Origin: Hyphomicrobium sp.
GTDB lineage: Bacteria > Pseudomonadota > Alphaproteobacteria > Rhizobiales > Hyphomicrobiaceae
Length of the DNA: 64,000 bases
Assembly: GCA_017512425.1 (NCBI GenBank)
Contig: JAFWGI010000005.1
Location: forward strand, 558,001 to 622,000
Reading direction: 5' to 3'
Numbering within the stretch: position 1 is the stretch's first letter; every line of letters starts with the position of its first letter. This document shows positions 18,462-26,050 of the stretch, one piece after another. The translations under genes and the position numbers were made by a program. The notes beneath the pieces were generated by a model. The model was given only the letters and a program-made list of their open reading frames with translations, made no database searches and was not told the DNA's origin.

Positions 18462-19595
18462 GTGATCAAACCTTCACCTGCCGCTTGGCAGCAGGGCTTT
18501 GCCTATGCGTTGACGTTTTTGGTTGGCGGCCTTGTCGCCAAAACGTTGCCCCTCCCAAGTTTAAGTTCTGGCATTTCAGTAGATCCCAGCTGGTCGCCGG
18601 CCGTTTCGTTTGAAGCATTGCCGACATTCAGCCCCGGCGCGGTCAATCTCGATTTCGCGATGATCGCAGCAGGCGTCGCTTTGCTGATCGCGACGGTCGC
18701 ATTGTCGACCAAAGCCTTCACAAAGACGGCTGCCGCTGAAGCAACGGCGACATCTTCGGCGGTCGCCTCCGAACCGGTCAAGCTGGTTCCTGTCGCAACG
18801 CAAAACGTTGATGCGGTAAGGGATGGTCTGGAAAAGCAGCTCTCGCAGTTGCTGCAGACGGTCAGCAAGTATCTTGAGTCGTCATCGGCCCAGTCCGAGC
18901 AATTTGCGGCGATCCAGGAACGCCTGGCATCTGCCGACACCGTCGAAAAGCTGCAGGCGGTCGTCGAAGTGCTGATGACGAACAGTCTGCAAGGCCAGCG
19001 CGACGCAGAAGAATTGAGAACCAATTTGAAGGACGCGCAGACGCAAACGGTCGCGCTACAGACGAAGCTCGTCAAAGCGGAGAAGCTTGCGTCGCTGGAT
19101 GCGCTGACCTCTTTGCCGAACCGCCGTTCCTTCGAGGCCTTCCTGGAAAAGGCGGTTGAAGAATCGCATAGCGATTACACACCTCTATGTGTGATCATGG
19201 CGGACATCGACCATTTCAAACGGATCAATGACAAGTTCGGTCATCCGACAGGCGACGCTGTCCTGAAGCAATTCGCTCGCATTCTGTCGTCGAGCGTTCG
19301 CCCGACGGATATGGTTGCCCGCTACGGCGGTGAAGAGTTCGTGCTGATTTTGAAGAAGACGCCCATGGGTAACGCAGTACAGGTTGCGGAGCGCATCCGC
19401 GGGAATATCCTCGTTTCGAAGTGGAACGATCCGAATACGAACGTCGACATCGGCGCGCTGACGGCGTCGTTCGGTATTGCCGAGATCAACGATCACGAGA
19501 CGGCGAAGGGTATTGTCGAGCGCGCCGATCAACGCCTCTATGTTGCGAAGAACAATGGCCGCAACCGCGTCGAGATTTGCAAGCCGAACCAGTAA
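18462..19595 (+). CDS. Membrane diguanylate cyclase (GGDEF, active-site GGEEF)
   Basis: A 377-residue predicted c-di-GMP synthase. The GTG at 18462 is chosen because GGAGG lies 7 nt upstream. It has two transmembrane segments (about 13-30 and 65-83) with a short intervening loop, a long helical linker rich in Gln, Glu and Ala (about 115-205), and a GGDEF domain with MADIDHFKRIND, the catalytic RYGGEEF and an RxxD inhibitory site (RPTD) five residues before it. It matches the gene at 7282-8424 in architecture and along the linker (both have LASLDALTSLPNRR / LATVDGLTNLPNRR at the domain boundary), so the two arose by duplication. It is divergent from the chemotaxis operon and may share its promoter region. 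Confidence 0.92.
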   Translation: MIKPSPAAWQQGFAYALTFLVGGLVAKTLPLPSLSSGISVDPSWSPAVSFEALPTFSPGAVNLDFAMIAAGVALLIATVALSTKAFTKTAAAEATATSSAVASEPVKLVPVATQNVDAVRDGLEKQLSQLLQTVSKYLESSSAQSEQFAAIQERLASADTVEKLQAVVEVLMTNSLQGQRDAEELRTNLKDAQTQTVALQTKLVKAEKLASLDALTSLPNRRSFEAFLEKAVEESHSDYTPLCVIMADIDHFKRINDKFGHPTGDAVLKQFARILSSSVRPTDMVARYGGEEFVLILKKTPMGNAVQVAERIRGNILVSKWNDPNTNVDIGALTASFGIAEINDHETAKGIVERADQRLYVAKNNGRNRVEICKPNQ

Positions 19596-19859
19596 GCGTT
19601 GCAATGCGATCTTATGGGCCGCGCGCGATCAACGCATTGCGTGCGGCTCGACTGTTTCCCGCAAACGGAAGCCTGCTCTGACGGTTGCACTCTCCGCCGT
19701 CGCTTACACGTCAAATGCCCTGGCCAACCGCCACAACTCGTCTTCGCGCCTGACAAGGCCACAGCCTTCAGCATGATCGATTTCTGGTACGAGGATCGTT
19801 GGTGATGACGCCGCGTGGAAAGCGGGTCTCGAGATAAGTTAAAAAGCGCGAGAAGGGGT

Positions 19860-19935
<76 letters not shown>

Positions 19936-20058
19936 GAACCAATTGGGATCACGGGCAGCTCGCCGCCCGCGCATCAGGCCTGATAAGTGGTTCAGGCCGA
20001 AAACTCAAGAACGTTCGATCAACAATCCGCAGTTCGCGCCTGCGGCATTGTTTGTGGC

Positions 20059-20436
20059 TTAGACTTCTTCTTCGCCTTCGCCGGCTGGTCCGCCGATGAT
20101 GTTCGACATGTCGCCACCTTCTTCCTCTTCTTCTTCGAGGAAGGTTTCGTCGCCGTCGGCCACCGCAGAATCATCGCCCTCGACGTCGGCGAGTGCTTCT
20201 TCGCCCTCAACCACCGGCAATTCGCCATCGGCCTCCTCGGCGATCGGCGCCTTCTTGATCTTGTTGCGCGCCGCCTTTTCTTCGGCTTGCAGTGCCGCGA
20301 GCGCTGCCGGCGACGACGCGATCACATATTTCGTGCCGCAGTGTGGGCAAAGGATCGGCGTCTTTTCGAGATCGTAAAAGCGCTCGTCGCAGCTCTGACA
20401 GGTGCGCTTCGTCCCGCGCGCTTGCTTAGTCGCCAT
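20059..20436 (-). CDS. TIGR02300-family (FYDLN acid) protein
   Basis: A 125-residue alphaproteobacterial protein of unknown function. The N-terminus holds a zinc-ribbon-like pair CQSC and CPHC around ERFYDLEKTPILCPHCG, the signature of the family. The rest is strongly acidic, with an uninterrupted Glu run near residue 100. The start at 20436 is preferred over one seven codons earlier because the family begins MA(T/K)...RGTKR. It is encoded divergently from aroA and next to tRNA-Ala, an arrangement common in this group of bacteria. No function can be stated beyond likely metal binding. Confidence 0.88.
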   Translation of the reverse strand: MATKQARGTKRTCQSCDERFYDLEKTPILCPHCGTKYVIASSPAALAALQAEEKAARNKIKKAPIAEEADGELPVVEGEEALADVEGDDSAVADGDETFLEEEEEEGGDMSNIIGGPAGEGEEEV

Positions 20437-20676
20437 TTGATGGGCCTCGGTGAACAATCGAAAAAGGAAGGCGCCGGTCTGCCATAGCTCCTGGTGCCTG
20501 TCAAAACCAAATCGTCCATCGGCCGGGCCTGCGGCAAGGGTGCCTCCGGACCTGGACAGGAGCGGCGTTGACAGGGGCCGCCCGGGGCGTCTCTATCGCC
20601 GAATTCATTGTTTTCGCCGGGCACGGGTGCCAATCGCCCGTTTCGACCCAAATCTACCACGAAAGCCATTACGCCT

Positions 20677-22011
20677 GTGCATCATTCCGCTCCTAAACCA
20701 CTAACCGCGCCGCGCGCGCCCGCACTGAATGGACGCCTAAGGGTGCCGGGCGACAAGTCGATTTCGCACCGTGCCCTGATCTTTGGCGCGCTGGCGACCG
20801 GCACCACGCGGATCAGGGGGCTGCTCGAAGCCGAAGACGTCATCAACACCGCAAAAGCGGTGACGGCGCTGGGCGCTCCCGCTGCCAAGTCTGGTGATGT
20901 CTGGGAAGTCAAAGGCCGCGGCGTCGGCGGTTTGCAACAGCCCGATGCGCCGCTGGACTTCGGTAATTCCGGCACGGGCACGCGATTGATGATGGGCGTC
21001 ATCGCGGGCCATCCGATGACCGTGACGATGACAGGCGATGCGTCGCTGTCGAAGCGTCCGATGCGCCGTGTGCTCGGGCCGCTCAAACAGATGGGACTCG
21101 AAATACTCGACGACGGCAAAGAAACTTTGCCGCTGGCGATGCGCGGGACGCGGGATCTCGTGCCGATGTCGTACACGTTGCCGGTGCCGTCGGCTCAGGT
21201 GAAGAGTGCAATCCTTATCGCCGGCCTCCACGCTGCCGGCGAAACAACGGTCATCGAAAAGGAAGCAACGCGCGACCACACGGAACGGATGCTGCGCTTC
21301 TTCGGCGCCGATGTCGCGACACGTCCACACGACGGACAGACACACATCACGGTCAAAGGCGGCGCAGAGATGCATGGCCGCGACGTCACCGTTCCGGGCG
21401 ACCCGTCGTCGGCTGCGTTTCTGGCGTGCGCGGCGCTGATCGTGCCGGGTTCCGACATCACGATCGAAGGCGTGCTCGTCAACGACACGCGAACGGGGTT
21501 GTATACAACGTTGCAGGAGATGGGTGGCGACGTGACGCTGCTCAATCTGCGCGAGGAAGGCGGCGAGCCGATTGCCGATATCCGCGTGCGGGCGTCGCAC
21601 CTCAAAGGCGTGCACGTTCCGGCGGAGCGCGCGCCGTCGATGATCGACGAGTATCCGGTGCTCGCCGCCGTCGCAGGATTTGCCGTTGGCGAAACGCGCA
21701 TGGACGGCCTTGCCGAACTCAAAGTCAAGGAGAGCGACCGCCTCGCAGCGACCGCCGCCGGATTGCACGCCAATGGTATCGCGGCCCGCGTCGAGGGGGA
21801 CAGTTTGATCGTGACGGGCACCGGCCGCGTTCCCGGTGGCGGTACGGTCGCGACGCATCTCGACCACCGCATCGCGATGGCGTTCCTCACGATCGGCCTC
21901 GCGAGTGACAAGCCGGTCACCGTCGACGATACCGCGATGATCGCGACCAGCTTCCCCGAATTCCGCGGTTTGATGGAACAGCTCGGCGCGCGGTACACGG
22001 AGGCGGCATAA
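20677..22011 (+). CDS. aroA: 3-phosphoshikimate 1-carboxyvinyltransferase (EPSP synthase)
   Basis: Joins shikimate 3-phosphate and phosphoenolpyruvate in the sixth step of the shikimate pathway, in the cytoplasm. The 444-residue protein shows [18 protein letters not shown] (Lys/Ser of the shikimate-phosphate site), [29 protein letters not shown] and [10 protein letters not shown]. It is of the Agrobacterium CP4-like alphaproteobacterial type. At the position where the CP4 enzyme has its insensitivity-conferring alanine, this one reads FGNSGTG, i.e. the ordinary glycine. The GTG at 20677 fits the family N-terminus. Its TAA overlaps the cmk ATG by 1 nt, so the two are coupled, the usual aroA-cmk order. 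Confidence 0.96.
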   Translation: MHHSAPKPLTAPRAPALNGRLRVPGDKSISHRALIFGALATGTTRIRGLLEAEDVINTAKAVTALGAPAAKSGDVWEVKGRGVGGLQQPDAPLDFGNSGTGTRLMMGVIAGHPMTVTMTGDASLSKRPMRRVLGPLKQMGLEILDDGKETLPLAMRGTRDLVPMSYTLPVPSAQVKSAILIAGLHAAGETTVIEKEATRDHTERMLRFFGADVATRPHDGQTHITVKGGAEMHGRDVTVPGDPSSAAFLACAALIVPGSDITIEGVLVNDTRTGLYTTLQEMGGDVTLLNLREEGGEPIADIRVRASHLKGVHVPAERAPSMIDEYPVLAAVAGFAVGETRMDGLAELKVKESDRLAATAAGLHANGIAARVEGDSLIVTGTGRVPGGGTVATHLDHRIAMAFLTIGLASDKPVTVDDTAMIATSFPEFRGLMEQLGARYTEAA

Positions 22012-23057
22012 TGCTGAATTTCGTGACGTTCATGGAATGCGTGAACGCGCCGAACAGCACCTGCCTGACGTCGCCCGGCGTTCTCGCGCCCGTTTTTCTC
22101 ACGCTTATGCTCGTCGCCGTTGGCGCGTTAGTGGCGCGCCGCGACCGTAAGCGGTTTCGCGAATTGCGCGCGCAGGGCATTTGGGCGTCGTTTATCATAC
22201 TCGCCTATAGCGTTGTTGTGCTCGCGTACTTCTTTCTGTTTGCGCCCGACGCGGTGCTTGGCGTCGAGCAATCGCAAATCGGCAATATGTTGTGGATTAG
22301 CGCGATTTTCGCCTACGGTATGGGCGTCGCGACGTTAGTCGGGATGCTCGGATTTGCGTTTGGAGGATGGCTGGTCAAACGCAAGCGCACGCCGGCGACA
22401 GCGCAGCGCCTGGTCGTTGCGATCGACGGACCGGCGGCATCGGGTAAGGGCACCGTCGCAAAACGGATCGCGCAGCATTTCGGATTGCCGTGCCTCGACA
22501 CGGGGCTGTTGTATCGTGCCGTGGCGCGCGATGTGGTCGCGAAGGGCGGCGCGCTCGACGATGCGAACGCGGCTGCGGCAGCGGCGCGCGCGCTCGATGC
22601 GGCGACGCTGGACGATCCGAATTTGCGCGGCCCGGCGGCGGGCGATGCAGCGTCGATCGTCGCGAAAATGCCGGCCGTGCGCGCCGCATTGCTCGATTAT
22701 CAGCGGCGCTTTGCGAGCGACCGGCGCGGCGCGGTGCTCGATGGCCGCGACATCGGCACTGTCATTTGCCCCGACGCCGACGTCAAAATTTTCGTCACCG
22801 CGTCGGCCGAAGAGCGCGCCCGGCGGCGCCATCGCGAGCACGACGCACGCGGCGAAGCGATCACGTATGAGGACGTGCTCGCCGACATTCGGCGCCGTGA
22901 CGCGCGCGATTCCGGCCGCGAGATCGCGCCGCTCGAAGCAGCAGCAGACGCGATCACCATCGATACGACGACGCTTGACGCCGACGCCGCGTTCGCCGCT
23001 GCGCGCGACGTCATCGTCGCGAAAATCGCGAGCAACCCGGCCGCCAAAAAACAATAA
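22011..23057 (+). CDS. cmk: Cytidylate kinase with N-terminal membrane domain
   Basis: The C-terminal half (about 132-345) is a normal CMP/dCMP kinase: P-loop [11 protein letters not shown] (138-148), [21 protein letters not shown] and the RRRHREHD arginine region. It makes CDP from CMP with ATP. What is odd is the first ~125 residues: three hydrophobic segments (about 24-42, 58-78, 94-120) with a basic loop ([12 protein letters not shown]), then VKRKR just before the kinase. Usual bacterial Cmk is about 210-230 residues and cytosolic. The frame is continuous and no ATG, GTG or TTG lies in frame between the last membrane segment and the P-loop, so separate genes would need a start inside the membrane part or a non-standard one. 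This predicts a membrane-anchored kinase. It lies between aroA and rpsA, as cmk does in related bacteria. Confidence 0.88.
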   Translation: MLNFVTFMECVNAPNSTCLTSPGVLAPVFLTLMLVAVGALVARRDRKRFRELRAQGIWASFIILAYSVVVLAYFFLFAPDAVLGVEQSQIGNMLWISAIFAYGMGVATLVGMLGFAFGGWLVKRKRTPATAQRLVVAIDGPAASGKGTVAKRIAQHFGLPCLDTGLLYRAVARDVVAKGGALDDANAAAAAARALDAATLDDPNLRGPAAGDAASIVAKMPAVRAALLDYQRRFASDRRGAVLDGRDIGTVICPDADVKIFVTASAEERARRRHREHDARGEAITYEDVLADIRRRDARDSGREIAPLEAAADAITIDTTTLDADAAFAAARDVIVAKIASNPAAKKQ

Positions 23058-23175
23058 TCCGCCGGGGAGTTTTGAGGCTCCCGGGCGGACCAGTACCTTG
23101 CGGTACCTGAGGGATGCTGGTGCATCCGTCTGTGTATGAAACGCGCCTTCTGCGCGATGGTTCCGTTTTTTCTTT

Positions 23176-23218
23176 GCGATTGGCGACTCCGCTTCGCGGA
23201 GCCGGCCGCAAGGCGCGG
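23176..23218 (-). repeat. REP-like palindromic repeat, copy 1
   Basis: Imperfect palindrome with core GACTCCGCTTCGCGGAGCC followed by GGCCGC. It belongs to a family whose unit reads, in its sense orientation, GGCCGGCTCC - loop - GGAGTCG. It lies just downstream of a 45-codon gene on the minus strand. Confidence 0.65.
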
Positions 23219-23227
23219 AGCAGCGGG

Positions 23228-23365
23228 TTAGGCGCGGAGTGCCGCGATGGCGGGATGATTGACGCGCTCTTCCCAATAAAGCGCGGCGAGCGCGTCGAGG
23301 ATGCAGTCCGGCAATAGTGCCGTCGTGTCGACCGGCGGCAAAGTTCTGATCGGTGGGAATTTCAT
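23228..23365 (-). CDS. Small protein of unknown function (45 aa)
   Basis: An ATG at 23365 opens a 45-codon frame ending in TAA at 23228. It is preceded by GGGAGA at a good ribosome-site distance (9 nt). The product, beginning MKFPPIRTLPPVDTTALLPD and ending in NHPAIAALRA, looks like a real peptide: no runs, a balanced composition, third codon positions mostly G or C as in neighbouring genes, and an amphipathic middle (ILDALAALYWEERV). I recognise no family. A palindromic repeat follows the stop and could act as a terminator. Coding status is inferred from ribosome site and composition only. Confidence 0.45.
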   Translation of the reverse strand: MKFPPIRTLPPVDTTALLPDCILDALAALYWEERVNHPAIAALRA

Positions 23366-23450
23366 GTCTGAAAGTCTCCCAAGTGTGATTACGCACTACA
23401 ACGCACCGGCATTTTTCCCGTTCCAAATCGCGGTGTCGCACTTTTGATGG

Positions 23451-23492
23451 TCGCTTCCGACTCGCATTCTGCGAGCCGGCCGGAAGCGACGG
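23451..23492 (-). repeat. REP-like palindromic repeat, copy 2
   Basis: GTCGCTTCCGACTCGCA - TTC - TGCGAGCCGGCCGGAAGCGAC: a long imperfect hairpin of the same family as copy 1, with outer arms GTCGCTTCC/GGAAGCGAC. Confidence 0.65.
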
Positions 23493-23515
23493 ACGGGCAA
23501 CAGCAAACGCGAACG

Positions 23516-23545
23516 GCGGCCGGCTCCGCGGAGCGGAGTCGCCGT
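23516..23545 (+). repeat. REP-like palindromic repeat, copy 3
   Basis: GCGGCCGGCTCCGCGGAGC followed by GGAGTCGCC, same family, opposite orientation to copies 1 and 2. The adjoining GTGAGCAA also occurs next to the copy at 24763. Confidence 0.6.
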
Positions 23546-24002
23546 GAGCAACCAGAAAGAAAGGACGGGGCGGCGTGGCCTCGCGCTCTTTGGTAATTGT
23601 GGGATGCGGACCAGTGCCGCCCCGCGTCATGCCAACCCTCCGCCTCGGCGACGGCCCTTTGTCCGGCGCCTCTCGTATGAGCTGCGGATCGCATCGCTGC
23701 GCTCCCTGAGCCGTCGAACCCGCCATCCGCCCCCGCATACCCAAATTCGAGAAGGCGTTTCACCGCGCCGGCCATCCTCGGACGGCTGTCGCGCGGCAGG
23801 CAGCGAACCCCCGGCATACCGATTTCTCCGGGCGACCCTGCATGCTCTCAGTCCACTCATGGCTCGCGGCACGAGCTCATGCCTTCCAAGCGTGGTGAGA
23901 TGGCCGAAAGCTTGAGCGCGGATAAATCGGAATACAAGTTACCGGCGCTGAAAGTTTGCGCGCGGCGTTAAGCGGGGGGATAAGTTGTTCACCAAAACAA
24001 GC

Positions 24003-24155
24003 CGTCATCCTCGAAGCCGCGCGTTCACTTGCGCGCGGGTTCGGGGATCCAGCATCATGAGTGCCGAAGGCCCGAAAGTTTTTTTTGCGATAGAGGACTT
24101 TGCGCTGGATCCCCGAACGGGATCGCAAAGACGCTCACCCGTTCGAGGATGACGA
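24003..24155. repeat. Composite inverted repeat (MITE-like)
   Basis: The left arm begins GTCATCCTCGAA (24004-24015) and includes GGTTCGGGGATCCAGC (about 24038-24053). The right arm has GCTGGATCCCCGAAC (24103-24117) and ends TTCGAGGATGAC (24142-24153). The arms pair around a central segment of about 50 nt. The left end GTCATCC and the GGATCCA element are shared with other palindromic repeats in the window. Confidence 0.6.
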
Positions 24156-24211
24156 ACTGGCTGATTACGGATTACGGATTGCGCCGCTGCGTGCGCTTGC
24201 ACCAAAGCTCC

Positions 24212-24251
24212 GCGCCTTCCGGCCGGCTACGCGAAGCGGAGTCGGAAGGCG
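24212..24251 (+). repeat. REP-like palindromic repeat, copy 4
   Basis: CGCCTTCCGGCCGGCTACGC followed by GAAGCGGAGTCGGAAGGCG; outer arms CGCCTTCC/GGAAGGCG. It ends 10 nt before the left inverted repeat of the GIY-YIG gene. Confidence 0.65.
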
Positions 24252-24260
24252 CAAACGACT

Positions 24261-24291
24261 TGTCATCCTAGGCCTTGTGCCTAGGATCCAT
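24261..24291 (+). repeat. Left 31-nt inverted repeat flanking GIY-YIG gene
   Basis: A 31-nt element beginning TGTCATCC and ending GGATCCAT. Internally it is a 9-bp perfect hairpin, ATCCTAGGC - CTTGT - GCCTAGGAT. An exact inverted copy lies at 24653-24683, so the two enclose the gene at 24326-24652. Confidence 0.85.
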
Positions 24292-24325
24292 CGCTCAGCA
24301 TTCGCCGCAAGCGACATGGGCCCGA

Positions 24326-24652
24326 ATGATGCAGACATGCTGCGTCTACATTCTCGCAAGTAAGGCGTATGGCACGCTCTACATCGGCGTGACGCGGTGC
24401 CTTGTGGGGCGTGTGCTCCAACATCGCGACGAATTTGTCGACGGGTTCACTAAGCGCTATGGCGTGAAATCGCTGGTCAACTATGAAGCGTTGGATGACA
24501 TCCGCGTTGCGATACAGCGCGAGAAGTCACTGAAGCGCTGGCCGCGCGCCTGGAAAATCAATTTGATCGAACGCGACAATCCGACGTGGAGCGATCTGTT
24601 TCCCGGGCTGAATATCGTGGCAAAGCCCGCAAGCGACGAAGCGAGCGGATGA
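24326..24652 (+). CDS. GIY-YIG domain nuclease family protein
   Basis: A 108-residue single-domain protein of the short GIY-YIG (UPF0213-like) group. It begins MMQTCCVYILASKAYGTLYI, in which VYI and LYIGVT form the two GIY/YIG strands. The conserved Arg is in GRVLQHR and the probable metal-binding Glu in AIQREKSLKRW, followed by the typical WKINLIERDNPTWSDL. Such proteins are predicted DNA nucleases; their role in cells is not established. The gene is framed by perfect 31-nt inverted repeats: one ends 34 nt before the start, the other begins at the base after the TGA. No strong Shine-Dalgarno is seen, and either of the two adjacent ATGs (24326, 24329) may be used. The arrangement suggests a small mobile or repeat-maintaining unit. 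Confidence 0.88.
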   Translation: MMQTCCVYILASKAYGTLYIGVTRCLVGRVLQHRDEFVDGFTKRYGVKSLVNYEALDDIRVAIQREKSLKRWPRAWKINLIERDNPTWSDLFPGLNIVAKPASDEASG

Positions 24653-24683
24653 ATGGATCCTAGGCACAAGGCCTAGGATGACA
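24653..24683 (-). repeat. Right 31-nt inverted repeat flanking GIY-YIG gene
   Basis: Exact reverse complement of 24261-24291, starting immediately after the GIY-YIG stop codon. Its 9-bp hairpin could also serve as a transcription terminator for the gene. Confidence 0.85.
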
Positions 24684-24762
24684 GCGGTGGGTGGTTGCGC
24701 GGCGTGGAGCCAAGTTGAGAGGTTGACGATGGCGAGGGACGTGCCACAGCAGACGCTGACGG

Positions 24763-24816
24763 CGGCAGGCTCTCCCACAGGGGCACTCCCAAGTGGTCGT
24801 CCGGAGGAGAGTCGCC
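24763..24816 (+). repeat. REP-like palindromic repeat, diverged copy 5
   Basis: GGCGGCAGGCTCTCCCAC followed by a GGAGGAGAGTCGCC end; a diverged member of the family with a longer centre. Its right end supplies the GGAGGAG ribosome site and abuts the GTG start of the DUF779 gene at 24817. Confidence 0.5.
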
Positions 24817-25152
24817 GTGAGCAATGAAAAAATTGGACGGATCATCGCGAGTGACGCGGCGCGGGCAACGCTTGCCGTGCTGAAAGAGCGCCACGGCGCG
24901 ATCATTCTGCATGTGTCCGGCGGATGGTCGAAGGCGCCGATCGTGCTGCCCGTTGGCGAATTGCGGCTTGGTCCGCGCGATATTCTTTTGGGCGAAGTCG
25001 ACGGCGTCGCGATCTATGAAATGCAGATCACGCCCGATGGTTTTGAAAGCGGTGGCGACTACACGCTCGACGTCGTCGCCGGCGTGCCGGTCGGGTTTTC
25101 ACTCGTGCCGGACGGTGGTGTTGTGTTCAAGGTGGAGAGGGTGGTGGGGTAA
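24817..25152 (+). CDS. DUF779-family protein, cysteine-less variant
   Basis: A 111-residue protein starting from a GTG with GGAGGAG 7 nt upstream. It has the DUF779 framework: RATLAVLKERHGAIILHVSG, GELRLGPRDILLGEVDGV and YTLDVVAGVPVGFSLVPDGG. The canonical family has a Gly-Cys-Cys element and a further Cys after the first strand; here that region reads HVSGGWSKAPIVLP with no Cys, so any metal or redox role tied to those residues is lost. DUF779 genes typically lie beside aldehyde dehydrogenase genes; this one does not, whereas two others in the window do (43727, 44121). Function unknown. Confidence 0.8.
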   Translation: MSNEKIGRIIASDAARATLAVLKERHGAIILHVSGGWSKAPIVLPVGELRLGPRDILLGEVDGVAIYEMQITPDGFESGGDYTLDVVAGVPVGFSLVPDGGVVFKVERVVG

Positions 25153-25180
25153 GGTTAGGCTTCGCCGAAAGAGTTGCGGA

Positions 25181-25768
25181 TTATTTGGAAGAATAAGATC
25201 GAACGACCGTTTGCAAAATTCCCTGAATTTCGACGGCATCCGCGCCGTAAATCTGAGACTTGTGTTTTTTGCTGTGGGGGATCAGTTCTATTCGTCTTCC
25301 GCCGTCGATCCGTTTAAATTCTTTGAGCGTCGCTTCGTCATTTACTAGTGCGACAACAATCTGGCCATTTTTTGCTGTATTTGCTGGCTTTATCACGACC
25401 AAGTCACCATCGAGTATGCCGCTGTCCGACATCGACTCTCCTTCAACTCGAAGCACGAAGCAGTCTGGTTGAAGGACCAGCGCCCCGACATCAATCGACT
25501 CGGCATCTTCGATGGCTTCTATAGGCTTACCAGCTGCAATTTTTCCTCTGAAGGGCAGTTGATTCGGCGCTAGTCGCGTACGCCAACCTTTGCTGCGCTT
25601 GTCCAAGAATCCTTTGTTCTCAATCGACGAAACATAGCGATGGATGGTGCCGACCGAGTTTACACCGCATCCCTCTCCTATCTCCATTAGCGTTGGAGAC
25701 CGCCCTTCGTTCTCTCTGAGATACTCACCAATAAAATTCAGTATGCGCTGTTCAAGTTCGGTGAGCAC
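25181..25768 (-). CDS. LexA-like repressor/S24 peptidase
   Basis: A 195-residue protein with LexA architecture: N-terminal winged helix (MLTELEQRILNFIGEYLREN... RSPTLMEIGEGCGVNSVGTI) and C-terminal S24 autoprotease. Self-cleavage elements are intact and correctly spaced: Ala79-Gly80 in KIAAGKP, Ser112 in GESMSD, Lys149 in EATLKEF, with 37 residues between Ser and Lys as in E. coli LexA. It should therefore repress target genes until RecA-induced self-cleavage. It is divergent from the small protein / TIR gene cluster with 88 nt between them, so it most likely controls that cluster and itself. It is probably not the housekeeping LexA because it is embedded in an accessory, more AT-rich island. 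Confidence 0.88.
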   Translation of the reverse strand: MLTELEQRILNFIGEYLRENEGRSPTLMEIGEGCGVNSVGTIHRYVSSIENKGFLDKRSKGWRTRLAPNQLPFRGKIAAGKPIEAIEDAESIDVGALVLQPDCFVLRVEGESMSDSGILDGDLVVIKPANTAKNGQIVVALVNDEATLKEFKRIDGGRRIELIPHSKKHKSQIYGADAVEIQGILQTVVRSYSSK

Positions 25769-25856
25769 TTGACTTTCTCCAAAAATACTCCAATCTCTTT
25801 TTTAGAGAAATTTTGGCGAGTGTCGATCTGCAAGTCAAGCATTGATGGAGGATGAT

Positions 25857-26042
25857 ATGGCTAAGTCGAAAACACCAGGAAGCAGTGTAGGTAAAGATGG
25901 GGGTATTTACCAGGAGGTTGGACCTAAAGGTGGTGCCAAACCTAATTTTGCGACAGTGCCAGACGATCACAAACTGCCGCCGACGACGCAGCCCGGAAGT
26001 AAGTGGAAACCGGTTCACATCACCCCCACCGGTGATCGCTAA
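25857..26042 (+). CDS. YjzC-like small protein
   Basis: A 61-residue peptide from the ATG at 25857, with GGAGG 5 nt upstream. It contains GKDGGIYQEVGPKGG and a C-terminal LPPTTQPGSKWKPV, which resembles the YjzC family (G-x-Y-x-E-V-G ... P-x-T-x(n)-W). The function of that family is unknown. It is the first gene after the divergent LexA-like repressor and 8 nt before the TIR gene, so the two are almost certainly co-transcribed. An ATG five codons earlier is possible. Confidence 0.7.
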   Translation: MAKSKTPGSSVGKDGGIYQEVGPKGGAKPNFATVPDDHKLPPTTQPGSKWKPVHITPTGDR

Positions 26043-26050
26043 GGTTGGCC

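Larger units (their letters stand above)
23366..24325. other. Repeat-rich non-coding region
   Basis: About 960 nt without a supported gene. It contains three or four palindromic repeats (23451-23492, 23516-23545, 24003-24155, 24212-24251). Open frames on both strands in 23540-23920 are Arg/Pro/Ser-rich and look like chance readings of GC-rich DNA. The sequence around 23530-23565 (GTGAGCAA followed by an A-rich stretch and GGACGG) resembles the start region of the DUF779 gene at 24817, so part of it may be decayed copied DNA. Confidence 0.5.

Noticed and set aside
20677..22011. Glyphosate-insensitive EPSP synthase because of its resemblance to the CP4 type.
   Set aside because: The position of the CP4 alanine has glycine here (FGNSGTG), the ordinary residue, so insensitivity cannot be claimed from the sequence.
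22335..23744. 469-codon minus-strand frame across cmk and the following gap.
   Set aside because: It is antisense to cmk and then reads repeats; composition is Arg-rich without domains. Within it only the separate 45-codon frame at 23228-23365 (different reading frame) has a ribosome site.
23544..23915. 123-codon plus-strand frame with GTG start after a repeat.
   Set aside because: Arg/Pro/Ser-rich translation, no domain, no relation to codon use of neighbours; the start resembles the DUF779 start only through the shared repeat sequence.
24261..24683. Insertion sequence with transposase.
   Set aside because: The enclosed gene is a GIY-YIG protein, not a known transposase, and no target-site duplication is visible outside the repeats; kept as a candidate unit rather than annotated as an IS.
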